Shown: piece by piece, positions 7,932-16,415 of the stretch
How the letters are laid out: the number at the start of each line of letters is the position of its first letter
Position numbering within the stretch: the stretch's first letter is position 1
Assembly: GCA_012960245.1 (NCBI GenBank)
Contig: DUBO01000050.1
Location: 1 to 38,038, forward strand
DNA: 38,038 nucleotides
Source: Candidatus Binatota bacterium
GTDB taxonomy: Bacteria; Desulfobacterota; Binatia; UBA1149
Direction of reading: 5' to 3'
Made by a program: the position numbers and the translations under genes
The notes under the pieces: generated by a model
Seen by the model: the letters and a program-made list of their open reading frames with translations, nothing else
What the model was told of the DNA's origin: nothing
The model's database searches: none

Positions 7932-7960
7932 CGGCCGCGTTGTTAACGATCAACGGGCCG
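7932..7960. terminator. Hairpin between convergent genes
   Basis: CGGCC-G-CGTTG, an 8-base loop and CAACG-GGCCG form a 10-bp stem with one bulged G. It lies 5 bases after the YiiX-like stop and between it and the converging thioredoxin-like gene, so it may serve both. There is no T-run. Confidence 0.5.
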
Positions 7961-8005
7961 CCAGTAGACAACAGGGATAAACTACCCCTGCAGGTGGCGG
8001 CTGCC

Positions 8006-8473
8006 TCAACCCGGCTTGAAGTCGGGTAACTCCGGGTTGTCGAAGAGGTAGGCGCAATCCCATTCCAGACCTGCAGCGCTGACCATGAGCTCCATTGCCC
8101 GCCGGTACTCCTCGCGGCTGAAACCTTCGATCGTCGACCCCAGCAACTCTCCATCGAGCTGCAGCAGTACCGGCACCGAGGCCAGGCCCAGCTCGGTCGA
8201 CAACGGCCAGCCGGGGTTATCCAGGTACACCGGCATGGTTATCTTGTTGTCACGGACAAAGTCCTCGGTCTCCTCGAGGCTGTCCTGGGACACGGCCACG
8301 ATGTCGATAATGCCTTCGCCCCGGCGGTAGAGCTGCTCAAGCAGGGGCAGGGCGATGCGGCAAGTGGGACAGCCGGCCTTGTAGAGCAGCAGCACCCTGC
8401 GCCCCTGCCCCGGCAGATCCGCCAGCTCGTCGGATCCCAGCCTGGGCAGTTGTCTCGTTTTCAGCTCAACCAC
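8006..8473 (-). CDS. Thioredoxin-fold redox protein (TlpA/AhpC-like)
   Basis: A 155-residue thioredoxin-like protein with a CPTC active site (residues 35-38, in YKAGCPTCR) and a cis-Pro motif (ASVPVLLQLDG) further on. VSQDSLEETEDFV matches the peroxiredoxin/TlpA-type insertion. It has no signal peptide, so it is probably a cytoplasmic disulfide reductase; its partner is unknown. I prefer the GTG at 8473: a -10-like TAAACT lies 6 bases upstream, giving a leaderless message. A TTG at 8479 is the alternative. The C-terminal extension (about 25 residues ending in ELPDFKPG) is not familiar. It is divergent from the GT39 gene. Confidence 0.8.
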   Translation of the reverse strand: MVELKTRQLPRLGSDELADLPGQGRRVLLLYKAGCPTCRIALPLLEQLYRRGEGIIDIVAVSQDSLEETEDFVRDNKITMPVYLDNPGWPLSTELGLASVPVLLQLDGELLGSTIEGFSREEYRRAMELMVSAAGLEWDCAYLFDNPELPDFKPG

Positions 8474-8479
8474 GAACAA

Positions 8480-8508
8480 AGTTTAGCCCCGGTCTGGCTT
8501 ACACGCCA
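8480..8508 (-). promoter_or_regulatory. Candidate leaderless promoter of the thioredoxin-like gene
   Basis: On the minus strand TAAACT (8485-8480) lies 6 bases before the GTG at 8473. The element 17 bases further up is TGGCGT, a poor -35. A near-identical TGGCGC sits in the same place before the M20 peptidase gene. Confidence 0.3.
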
Positions 8509-8549
8509 GCGCAAGCCTGCCGCTGGTCGCGGCAGCAGGCACCCGGCTG

Positions 8550-8578
8550 GTGAAACAGCTGCGCGGGCAGGCTAGTAT
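8550..8578 (+). promoter_or_regulatory. Candidate leaderless promoter of the GT39 gene
   Basis: GTGAAA (8550-8555), 17 bases and TAGTAT (8573-8578) end 8 bases before the GTG at 8587. No Shine-Dalgarno is present. Confidence 0.4.
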
Positions 8579-8586
8579 CGCGCGTC

Positions 8587-10398
8587 GTGTCGACGCCGCC
8601 CTCACCAGTTCCAAGCGCTTCGCAGGCACCGGCCACGCTGGCCACTGCCACCCCGGCCACTGCCGCCTCTACGGCCTCGACGACCACCGCGGGCCACAAG
8701 CGGGGCTGGCTCCTTCTGCTGCCCCTGCTGCTGACTCTGGCCTCGCTGCTCTACGTCGTACCGATTTCGCAGGTTCCCTTTTACACCAAGGGTGAACCCC
8801 GCGAAGCCATTGTCGTGCAGGCCATCGTAGAAAACGGGGACTGGATACTGCCCCTGAGAAACGGCCACGAAATACCGTCGAAACCACCGCTGTTTCACTG
8901 GCTGGGTGCGCTCGTGAGCCTCGCCGCGGGTTTCGTTTCGGAATGGACAACGCGCCTGCCCTCGGCCGCGGCGTCTATAGCCTGCGCTGCCGCCGTTGCC
9001 GCCGCCGCCGCGAGATTCTTCGGACCACTGGCCGCCTTCCTCTCCACCCTGGTGCTGCTCACCACCGTGCAGTGGACTATCTCGGCCACCACCGCGCGCG
9101 TGGACATGGTACTGGCCGCGGCAACGACCGGCGCGCTGCTGTTCTTCATGGGCGACTACCTGCGTGATCGCAGACCTCTGTCGTTGGGTTTCTACGCCTG
9201 CGCCGCCCTGGCCGTACTGGCAAAGGGACCGGTGGGCCTGGTGATCCCGGTGGCCGTTATTGCCTGCTTCCTGCTGCTGCGCGGCGACCGCGAATACCTG
9301 CGCCGGCTGCGCCCTGGCAAGGGCCTGGCGATCCTGTCGCTGGCGGCGGCCTGGTACCTGGCTGCCAGCTGGGAAGGCGGGATGCCGTTTTTCGACAAGC
9401 TGGTCATGAAGGAGAACCTGCAGCGGCTTGTCAGTGCCCAGGCGTCGGGCGTGGGCCACGTACACTCGCCTTTCTACTATCTGCCCGCCCTGCTCGGTGG
9501 CTTTGCCCCGTGGAGCCTTTTCGCGCCCGGCCTGGTGGTCGGTCTCACGGCCCGCGCGCGTCGTGGCGAGCACGACCAGGCCACCACCCTGTTGCTGTGC
9601 TGGTTTGCAGTCACGCTGCTCATCTACTCGCTGGCCGGATCAAAAAGAGGCGTCTACCTGCTCAGCCTTTACCCGGCGCTGGCCATGCTCTACGGCGCCT
9701 GGTGGGCATCGATGGCGTCCACCGGTCAGGACACGGCCGACGCACGGCCCTCACGCATGCTCTCCTGGCTGGCGAGCCTGGTGGCCGCCGTGCTGGCGCT
9801 GCCACTCATCGTGGTGGTCGCGCAAGCACTCGGGGTCGATGTCACCGCCTGGCTGGACCCGCTGCTCAGTCGCAGCGACGCCGCTAACCTGCCGGTTATC
9901 CGCGATACCATCGCGGCCAATCCCGTGGCCTGCGTTGCCTGGGCGTCCACCCTGCTTCTGGGCGCGAGCGGTGCGGTAGCAGCCCTTGCCCGTCGCAAGC
10001 CGGTCGCGTCGGCACTGCTCCTCGCCTCGGCCATCGCTGTATCCCAGCTCGTGCTGCCGCTGGTGTTTCAACGCCAGCTCGGACGCGAGCAGGGCCTGCG
10101 CGATTTCATGGCGAGGGTCAACGTACAGCTTCCCGAAAAAGACGCGCCGTTGTTTTTCTACCGCGGCTTTGACTACGGGGCCGTCTTCTATGCCGGTCGC
10201 AACGTATACCGCGTGGACGAGCACCTGCCCTTGTTCGACGAGCAGGACACCTGGCTGCTGGTAAACGAAAAGTCCCTGCCGCCGGACGGCGACTATCACT
10301 TGCAGGAGGTTATGCGCTATACCTACGGCGATAACCCGGGCAGGGAGGCTCTCCTTTTGACCAGGGCGCGGCGCGGGGACAAGGAAAAACGGAAATGA
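8587..10398 (+). CDS. GT39/ArnT-like lipid-linked sugar transferase
   Basis: A 603-residue polytopic GT-C enzyme. After an Ala/Thr-rich N-terminus (about 38 residues) and a first helix comes the periplasmic motif TKGEPREA (67-74), the place of the acidic pair in the ArnT/PMT family. SKPPLFHWLGA (98-108) and LAKGPVGLV further on are also family hallmarks. These enzymes move a sugar from a polyprenyl-phosphate to lipid A, protein or another acceptor on the periplasmic side. The acceptor here cannot be told, and arabinose transfer should not be assumed. The GTG at 8587 sits 8 bases after a -10-like TAGTAT. The stop overlaps the mgtE start (ATGA at 10395-10398), so the two are cotranslated. Confidence 0.85.
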   Translation: MSTPPSPVPSASQAPATLATATPATAASTASTTTAGHKRGWLLLLPLLLTLASLLYVVPISQVPFYTKGEPREAIVVQAIVENGDWILPLRNGHEIPSKPPLFHWLGALVSLAAGFVSEWTTRLPSAAASIACAAAVAAAAARFFGPLAAFLSTLVLLTTVQWTISATTARVDMVLAAATTGALLFFMGDYLRDRRPLSLGFYACAALAVLAKGPVGLVIPVAVIACFLLLRGDREYLRRLRPGKGLAILSLAAAWYLAASWEGGMPFFDKLVMKENLQRLVSAQASGVGHVHSPFYYLPALLGGFAPWSLFAPGLVVGLTARARRGEHDQATTLLLCWFAVTLLIYSLAGSKRGVYLLSLYPALAMLYGAWWASMASTGQDTADARPSRMLSWLASLVAAVLALPLIVVVAQALGVDVTAWLDPLLSRSDAANLPVIRDTIAANPVACVAWASTLLLGASGAVAALARRKPVASALLLASAIAVSQLVLPLVFQRQLGREQGLRDFMARVNVQLPEKDAPLFFYRGFDYGAVFYAGRNVYRVDEHLPLFDEQDTWLLVNEKSLPPDGDYHLQEVMRYTYGDNPGREALLLTRARRGDKEKRK

Positions 10399-11753
10399 GC
10401 GACACGGTCGAGCAGGAGCGCGAAACACGCGAACGCGTGTTTGCGGCGGCAGCGCTGGCCGACGACCTGGTGCTACGCCAGGAAACCGCCCGCCTTCACC
10501 CCGCCGACATAGCCGAGATCCTCGACCAGCTCGACGACGATAACGAGCGCCTGTCGGTATTCTCGGTACTCGATGACGCCCGCGCGGCCGAGGTCATAAG
10601 CGACGTCGGCGAATCAGCCCGAGCGGCCCTTCTCGCGCGCCTGGCCGACGTGCACATTGCCACGCTGCTCGAAGGCCTCGACAGCGATGACGCCGCTGAC
10701 CTTCTGGGCGAACTTTCCGAAGACCGCAAGCTGATGCTCCTGCACCGGGCCGACCCGGAGACCCGGCGTGACGTGCAGGGTCTGCTTTCCTATCCCGACG
10801 ACAGCGCCGGTGGCCTGATGAAAACCGAGGTCGCATCGGTGGATGTTGGAACCACCGTGCGGCAGGTGCGCACCTACCTCAGGCAACACCGCGAGGATTT
10901 TCACGATATTCACAACGTCTTCGTCACCGACCACAAGAAAAGACTCGTAGGCTACGTGCCCGTCCGCAACCTGGTCATGGCCAACGACGGTTCGTCGGTG
11001 GACGAGATTCTGCTTGATGACTTCGTGTCGGTAAGCGCGACCGTAGACCAGGAAGAAGTCGCTCACCTGTTCGAAAAGTACGATTTGCTTTCGCTACCGG
11101 TGGTCGACGCTTCCGAACTGCTGGTCGGTCGCATAACCGTTGACGACGTGGTTGACGTCATAGAAGAAGAGGCCACCGAGGACATGCTCAAGATGGCCGG
11201 CGTGGGCGACGAACCGCTGGGCCTGCACGGGCCCGTAAAAGCCCTGCGCACACGGCTTCCGTGGCTGGGGCTGAATCTCCTGACCGCCACCGTGAGCGTT
11301 GCGGCGATCTCGCTGTTCCAGGACACCATACACCAGGTAGCCACTGCCGCGGCCTTAATGACGGTAGTCGCCAGCCAGGGCGGCAACGCCGGCGTCCAGA
11401 CAATGACCCTGGTGGTACGCGGGTTGGTGCTCGGCGAGCTGAGCCCGCATAACACCCGCCGCATCGTAGTGCGAGAACTGGCCATCGCCCTGCTCAACGG
11501 CGCGGTACTGGGCTCGGTGGCCGCGGCTACTGTCTACGCGTGGAAGGGAGACGTAAGGCTGGCCACGGTCATGGCAACCGCGATGATCGCCAACATGCTC
11601 ATCGCCGCGGCCCTCGGCACGCTCGTGCCCATGGGCTTGCGGCGGCTGGGAGCAGATCCGGCGGTAGCCTCGTCGGTGTTCGTGACGGCGGGAACCGACA
11701 TGCTCGGCTTCCTCGTCTTCCTCGGCCTGCTCAGCGTCGCCCTCGGGATCTAA
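10395..11753 (+). CDS. mgtE: Magnesium transporter MgtE
   Basis: A complete 452-residue MgtE, the Mg2+-gated Mg2+ channel of the inner membrane. It has the N domain of helical repeats (HPADIAEILDQLDDDNERLSV; about 35-130), two CBS domains (about 135-260, including DIHNVFVTDHKKRLVGYVPV and LPVVDASELLVGRITVDDV) and five transmembrane helices. The pore helices carry the signature VVASQGGNAGVQTM and PAVASSVFVTAGTDMLGF; the Asp of the latter lies in the pore in known structures. Acidic residues of the N and CBS domains are the usual Mg sensor, so control is probably by the channel itself. The ATG overlaps the GT39 stop, an uncommon partner for mgtE. Confidence 0.95.
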   Translation: MSDTVEQERETRERVFAAAALADDLVLRQETARLHPADIAEILDQLDDDNERLSVFSVLDDARAAEVISDVGESARAALLARLADVHIATLLEGLDSDDAADLLGELSEDRKLMLLHRADPETRRDVQGLLSYPDDSAGGLMKTEVASVDVGTTVRQVRTYLRQHREDFHDIHNVFVTDHKKRLVGYVPVRNLVMANDGSSVDEILLDDFVSVSATVDQEEVAHLFEKYDLLSLPVVDASELLVGRITVDDVVDVIEEEATEDMLKMAGVGDEPLGLHGPVKALRTRLPWLGLNLLTATVSVAAISLFQDTIHQVATAAALMTVVASQGGNAGVQTMTLVVRGLVLGELSPHNTRRIVVRELAIALLNGAVLGSVAAATVYAWKGDVRLATVMATAMIANMLIAAALGTLVPMGLRRLGADPAVASSVFVTAGTDMLGFLVFLGLLSVALGI

Positions 11754-11761
11754 TCACCGTC

Positions 11762-11803
11762 GGGAATATCGCCGCCCGGCTCAGGCTTCTTCCGAAATAT
11801 CCC
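11762..11803. terminator. Weak inverted repeat between convergent mgtE and the YdjC-like gene
   Basis: CGGGAATAT near 11762 pairs with ATATCCCG ending near 11803, with one bulge and a loop of roughly 25 bases that overlaps the end of the YdjC-like gene. It may be a 3' hairpin for either gene. Confidence 0.2.
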
Positions 11804-12623
11804 GGTACGAAACCAGGTCGATGTCTTCCCGCGCCGCGAGTTCCTTGCGAACCATCGGGCTGGTGAGCGCGGCGGCCTCGCCCACGCCGTCGTAACGCGG
11901 CAGCAACGATCCAGGGTGGCACACCAACTCGGTGACGCCACTCTTGAGAGAAGCGAGCAACTCGACCATGCCTCCCTCAGTCACCGGACGATGACGGCCC
12001 AGGATCTCTACCCGGTCGGGTCCGCGGAACCTGCCCGAGCGCAGCCGCCCCCAGGCAAGGGCGGGGCGCATGGCAGCGTTTTCGGCGCGTCGCTCCCAGT
12101 CACCCACCACGAACTCCCTGCTGTATTTCCAGGTCGGGCCACAGGGTTTGCGCATGGCCCAGATAGGGTACTCCAGCGAGAGCTCCCTGAGGATGGACAG
12201 CACCGAGGGCAGAAGGTGCAGGCCGTAGCTGCTCGAAACGTAGCTCAGTACGAGACCGCCGGACAGGAACTTCTCGACCTGGGCGCGAATTTCGGCACGC
12301 AGCTCCTTCTTCAGTCCACCGCCCCTGCGATACAGCCACATGGCCTCGAGGGGACGGTCCACGAAGCGGCCGCCCGCGTCGACCAGGTTGGGTATGTGGC
12401 GCCGCGGAAGCGTAGACGTGCCCTCGCACAACACCAGGTGCAACCCGGTACCGAGGCCAGAGCGCATGGAGGCCGAGACCATGGCCGACCGCGAAGCCGG
12501 ACCGTTAACGCGCAGCCCCGTACTCGAGATTATACCCGAATCGTAACCGTCCATGACGGCGTCGTTCACCTCGGGGTACATGCCGAGGTCGTCCGCCGTT
12601 ATTATTATTCCCTTGTCTGCCAT
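11781..12623 (-). CDS. YdjC/ChbG/HpnK-family deacetylase-like protein with degenerate metal site
   Basis: A 280-residue protein of the YdjC carbohydrate-deacetylase family (ChbG acts on chitooligosaccharides; HpnK is found with hopanoid genes). TADDLGMYPEVN (9-20) has the catalytic acid and first metal Asp. TGLHLVLCEG (59-68) has His62, and ELVCHPGSLLPR (232-243) is the C-terminal motif. In active members a strongly conserved H-x-D-x-H-x-H-x-LP stretch supplies another metal His. Here it reads SYVSSSYGLHLLP (127-139): the first His, the Asp and the middle His are Tyr, Ser and Tyr, and only the last His remains. The enzyme may be inactive or altered. I chose the ATG at 12623; the frame extends to 12677 into the upstream ClC gene. 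It is last in a four-gene minus-strand run. Confidence 0.8.
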   Translation of the reverse strand: MADKGIIITADDLGMYPEVNDAVMDGYDSGIISSTGLRVNGPASRSAMVSASMRSGLGTGLHLVLCEGTSTLPRRHIPNLVDAGGRFVDRPLEAMWLYRRGGGLKKELRAEIRAQVEKFLSGGLVLSYVSSSYGLHLLPSVLSILRELSLEYPIWAMRKPCGPTWKYSREFVVGDWERRAENAAMRPALAWGRLRSGRFRGPDRVEILGRHRPVTEGGMVELLASLKSGVTELVCHPGSLLPRYDGVGEAAALTSPMVRKELAAREDIDLVSYRDISEEA

Positions 12624-12654
12624 CGCTGTTGAAACCCTGCCCCCCGGGCGGATA

Positions 12655-14493
12655 TCAGCCGTGGAGCTCCCTGGCAAGCAAGCGCTTCTGGTAAAAGTTC
12701 TGCAGGTCGGCTCTCTTGAGCATACCTACGACCCGCTTGGGGTTGGATTCATCAACCACCGGCACCTGCTCCAGGCCGCGCGCGGTTATTAACTGCATGG
12801 TATCGTAAAGGTTGTCCGAGCCCGAAACGGTCAGAACCTCCGTCTCGGCCAGCTCGCCTACAACCAGGAACGGCCAGGCATCACGGTGCAACAGCACGGT
12901 CTTGAGGTCCTGCATGCTGATTATTCCGGTCAACTCGTTGTCCCGGTTCACTACCGGAAAGTACACGTGATGGCTGTTGGTAACGTAGCGTACAAAATCG
13001 GTAACGGCCATCGACTCGGGAATCTGCTGGAAGTCCCTGCTCACCAGGCCCCGGACGTAAAGCCCCCTGAGCAGGTTGGCCTCGGCGCCGGCGTGTATGT
13101 CAAGTCCGCGACGACTGAGATCGAAGCTGTCTATGCTGTCGGTCATCAGGCGCCGGGCCACGAGGGTGGCCGTTATGGCGGTGATCATGATAGGCAGCAC
13201 CACGTTGTAGTCCCTGGTCATTTCCCACAACAGGAATATCGCGGTCATCGGCGCGTGCGTCGAGGCTGCCAGGAAAGCGCCCATGCCGATCAGCCCGAAA
13301 CTGCCACTCGCGCCCAGCGCCCCGGGTATGAGCATGTTCACCAGCGATGCAAAGCCACCCCCGAACACGGCCCCTATGAACATGGCCGGGGCAAACACCC
13401 CGCCCGATCCTCCGCAACCCAGCGTCACGCCGGTCATCGCGATCTTGACCAGTACCAGCGACAGCAGCAGGCCCACGCTGAGGCCACCGGAGAACACCTC
13501 GTTCATGGTGGCGTAGCCGCTGGAGCTGACCTGCGGAAAAAATATTAACGACACGCCCACTATGAGCCCGCCGAGCATGGGGGTGACGCTGCGCGACAGC
13601 CGCGAACGCTGGAACCAGTCCCTTATCCCGTAGAAAGACTTGATGTAGAAAACCGCGAGCAGGCCGCACATAAGGCCAAGCAAGACGTAGAAGAGCAGCT
13701 CGTGGTTTATCGGGTAGTCGAAGCTTGGCGCGTGCAGAACCTGGTGATCGGCGCGCATGTACTGCGACACCACAGTAGACGCGCCCGACGCCAGCACTAT
13801 GAGCGCGAAGGCCTGGGACTGGAACTCGCCGAGCAGGACGATCTCCTGGGCGAAAAAGACCCCGGCGATCGGGCTGGAAAAAGTCGCTGCGATCGCTGCC
13901 GCCGAACCGCAGGCTATGAGCACCCGCAGACGCTCGGCCGACGGACGTATGGCCCTTGAAACCGTCGAGCCAATCGAGCCGCCTATCTGCGCGATCGGCC
14001 CCTCGATACCCGCGCTCATGCCCGACCCCAGCGTGATGGCGCTCGACAGGGTCTTGAGCGTTATCCAGCGGCGACGGATGTAGCCGCCCTTGATGTTTAC
14101 CTTCTCAAGGAAGTTGGGCAGGCCGTAGCCTTGGACCTCACCAGGAAACCAGCGGTCGAGTATGACCAGCAGGAACATGCCGGCCATGGGGACGATGGGG
14201 ACCAGCCACCACCTTTGGGGCAGCGAACCCAGTCCGTCCAGTACGCTGTCGCCAACATCGCGGCCACCAATTCCGAGGCCACTGCCGAGCTGGTTCCAGA
14301 AAAGATCGTGGGCGCCGTCCATGGCCCAGTGAAAGGCCACGTTGGCCAACGCGGTTATCGCGCCGATCAGTATCGCGGCACCGAACAGCCACGCATTGTT
14401 TTCCGAGACCAGGCGCCACCAAAGGGCGCTCGCCCGGCCTTCCTGGCCGACCGCCAACTCAGAGTCGCTGCTTACATTGTCCGCGGGGGTCAC
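12655..14493 (-). CDS. ClC-type chloride channel/antiporter with C-terminal CBS pair
   Basis: A 612-residue ClC protein with about 460 residues of membrane core, then two CBS domains (about 480-600, including HVYFPVVNRDNELTGIISMQ and QVPVVDESNPKRVVGMLK). The filter motifs are recognisable: GYGLP (122-126), GIEGPIAQIGG (162-172) with the gating Glu164, and GGVFAPAM. Two positions differ from E. coli CLC-ec1. The central Ser of GSGIP is Tyr123, and the residue aligned with the inner gating Glu (second of FIIEE) is Ile218. These changes could alter anion choice or proton coupling. The GTG start at 14493 has a good ribosome-binding site (GAGAGGA). It lies 67 bases after the DnaQ/UvrC-type gene and 31 before the YdjC-like gene. 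Confidence 0.88.
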   Translation of the reverse strand: MTPADNVSSDSELAVGQEGRASALWWRLVSENNAWLFGAAILIGAITALANVAFHWAMDGAHDLFWNQLGSGLGIGGRDVGDSVLDGLGSLPQRWWLVPIVPMAGMFLLVILDRWFPGEVQGYGLPNFLEKVNIKGGYIRRRWITLKTLSSAITLGSGMSAGIEGPIAQIGGSIGSTVSRAIRPSAERLRVLIACGSAAAIAATFSSPIAGVFFAQEIVLLGEFQSQAFALIVLASGASTVVSQYMRADHQVLHAPSFDYPINHELLFYVLLGLMCGLLAVFYIKSFYGIRDWFQRSRLSRSVTPMLGGLIVGVSLIFFPQVSSSGYATMNEVFSGGLSVGLLLSLVLVKIAMTGVTLGCGGSGGVFAPAMFIGAVFGGGFASLVNMLIPGALGASGSFGLIGMGAFLAASTHAPMTAIFLLWEMTRDYNVVLPIMITAITATLVARRLMTDSIDSFDLSRRGLDIHAGAEANLLRGLYVRGLVSRDFQQIPESMAVTDFVRYVTNSHHVYFPVVNRDNELTGIISMQDLKTVLLHRDAWPFLVVGELAETEVLTVSGSDNLYDTMQLITARGLEQVPVVDESNPKRVVGMLKRADLQNFYQKRLLARELHG

Positions 14494-14560
14494 CGAAGAA
14501 TCCTCTCTTCAGGATAGCTGTCGCGATGATGGTAAGGGAAGGCTCAATCGCCGATACACG

Positions 14561-16396
14561 TCAGTCGGCCAATTCGGCCCGGATCTGCCCACAAGCGTCA
14601 GCCATCGTCCCGGGGTCGCTTAAGTCCAGCCTGAGCATGCTTTCCCCGTCCCGGTTGCCGTCCCGGCCCCCATGCTTTACGGCCCAGTCGGCCAGTATGC
14701 TCGTGGCCACAGCCACCTTGCCCATCATACGCCCATCCGGGGGTTCGCTGCCCAGAGCCTCGAACCACTCCTCCAGTTTTTCAACGTCGCTGGCAGCTCG
14801 AAGGGTAAACGTCGCCGCGAGCCGTCCCCAGGCAACCGCGTACACCATCCTGCCGCCGTCGAGAGCGGGCAGCACCGCGAGAAAATGCTGGCCGTACCAC
14901 TGCAGGGGCTGCTTGCGGTGAACGCGCGCTATGCGCGAAGCCGAACTCCTGCGCGAGCGGCGTCTCGAAGATCCGCCGAGCACTTCCTCCACGTCGAAAG
15001 CGTCATCGTCGAGGGCCGCCCTGAACTCCTGCACCTGCTGCGCGTAAGACTGGGAATCAACGGTTTCGTCGCAGGGGCTCGAGCAGCGCCCCTTTTCTTT
15101 CAACTCGCAGGCCTTGAACTCCGTCGACACGTCGAGCTCGCCGGCGCAGGTGCGAAGACCAAACCGCGCCGCAAACAAGCGCGCCGCCTCTTCGGCCAGC
15201 CCGGGTGTCCCGAACGGCCCGAGGTAAAGGGACCGGTCTGCCCGCAGCCTCGGAGCTACGTAGACGGCCGGAAACTCGTCTTCAAGCGTGACCCGCAGGA
15301 AGTGTGGTCGCGGAAGATGCTTACTGCCACGGTTGTAGGTCGGTTCGTAACGACGCACGTGCTCGGCCTCTATCATGGCCGCTTCGGTCTCGGAGCCCGC
15401 CGCCTTGACCAACACATCGCAGGTGCTTGCTGCCATGCCCATCTGCCGGTCGCTGAGATGCGGCGCGCCCACGAACCACGGCAGCACGGCCTCGGCCACG
15501 TTGTCCGACCGGCTCACGTACAGCGCATCGCCACCCGCGTCGATCATCCTGAAACAGCCCGGCCCGCGCGGCAGCGCCTCGAGACACTGCTGGCTGATGT
15601 TTATCTCGTGACGAGGCCGCGGCTCTTCTTCGTCGAGCAGGCCCAGCGCCCCTTCGATGGTCGACACGCCCCGCCCCCTCATGTCTTCAATTAACTTGCC
15701 GAGCACACCGGCGGTGACCTCGGCATCGGCCAGCGCGCGGTGCCTGTTGTCGGCCTTGAGTTCAAAGTGCTCGGTCAGGTAGTCAAGCGCCACGCGTCGC
15801 AGCTCGGGCCAGGTACGCCTGGCCAGCTCCACCGTGCACAGGTAGGGCAAGTCCAACGAACGTCCGAGTAGCTGGCGGCAGCCGGTATCGAGTACGGTCA
15901 CGTCGAAGGCCGCGTTGTGCGCCACCAGCACCGCGTCGCCGGCAAACTCGACGAAGTCGGCCAGTACCTCCGCAAAGGGAGGCTTGTCGGCGACCATTTC
16001 GTCGGTGATGCCGGTGATACGCGAAACGTAGGGGGGAATAGGCGAGCCCGGGTTCACCAGCTGTTCAAACCTGCCGGTGATCTCGCCGCCCACGTAGCTC
16101 ACCGCGCCCACCTCGGTGACGCCCCCGCGGCCCGGGCTGTTGCCCGTACCCTCGAGGTCGACCACGACAAAGGGCACACGCGAAAAATCCCTGCTGAAGT
16201 GGTTGTCGGTGTCCGCCTTCCAGTTGCCGCTGTCGCGGTCCTTGCTGAAACGCGCGTCGTCGCTCAGCAGGCGGTGAATAAAGTTGCGGCCAAACTCGGT
16301 GTCCTCACCGCTGCCGGGGAATACATGTCGCAGCAGGCGAGCGGGGGTGCCCTCATCGGGACTGTCGAGAAGCAACTTGTATATATCGGTGTGCAA
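14561..16396 (-). CDS. DnaQ-type exonuclease fused to a UvrC/Cho-like domain
   Basis: A 611-residue fusion. Residues 1-75 are an unassigned N-terminal region. A DEDDh 3'-5' exonuclease follows: VVDLEGTG (Asp80, Glu82), HNAAFD (160-165) and HRALAD (His219, Asp224), all complete. Residues 270-360 align with the UvrC GIY-YIG domain, but GVY is GCF (280-282), YVG is YVS (293-295) and the catalytic Arg region is NVAEAV. EAEHVRRYEPTYN (343-355) keeps the metal Glu region. The UvrC four-Cys cluster is present (417, 430, 438, 442). Similar exonuclease-UvrC fusions are known in actinobacteria (Rv2191 type). I infer a DNA repair exonuclease whose second nuclease site is probably dead. The TTG at 16396 starts 19 bases after the ferredoxin stop. 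Confidence 0.86.
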   Translation of the reverse strand: MHTDIYKLLLDSPDEGTPARLLRHVFPGSGEDTEFGRNFIHRLLSDDARFSKDRDSGNWKADTDNHFSRDFSRVPFVVVDLEGTGNSPGRGGVTEVGAVSYVGGEITGRFEQLVNPGSPIPPYVSRITGITDEMVADKPPFAEVLADFVEFAGDAVLVAHNAAFDVTVLDTGCRQLLGRSLDLPYLCTVELARRTWPELRRVALDYLTEHFELKADNRHRALADAEVTAGVLGKLIEDMRGRGVSTIEGALGLLDEEEPRPRHEINISQQCLEALPRGPGCFRMIDAGGDALYVSRSDNVAEAVLPWFVGAPHLSDRQMGMAASTCDVLVKAAGSETEAAMIEAEHVRRYEPTYNRGSKHLPRPHFLRVTLEDEFPAVYVAPRLRADRSLYLGPFGTPGLAEEAARLFAARFGLRTCAGELDVSTEFKACELKEKGRCSSPCDETVDSQSYAQQVQEFRAALDDDAFDVEEVLGGSSRRRSRRSSASRIARVHRKQPLQWYGQHFLAVLPALDGGRMVYAVAWGRLAATFTLRAASDVEKLEEWFEALGSEPPDGRMMGKVAVATSILADWAVKHGGRDGNRDGESMLRLDLSDPGTMADACGQIRAELAD

Positions 16397-16415
16397 AACA
16401 GTGTTCCGGTAGAGT

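Noticed and set aside
8602-9573. 323-codon open frame antisense to the GT39 gene
   Set aside because: Gln/Gly/Arg-rich shadow text with no family features.
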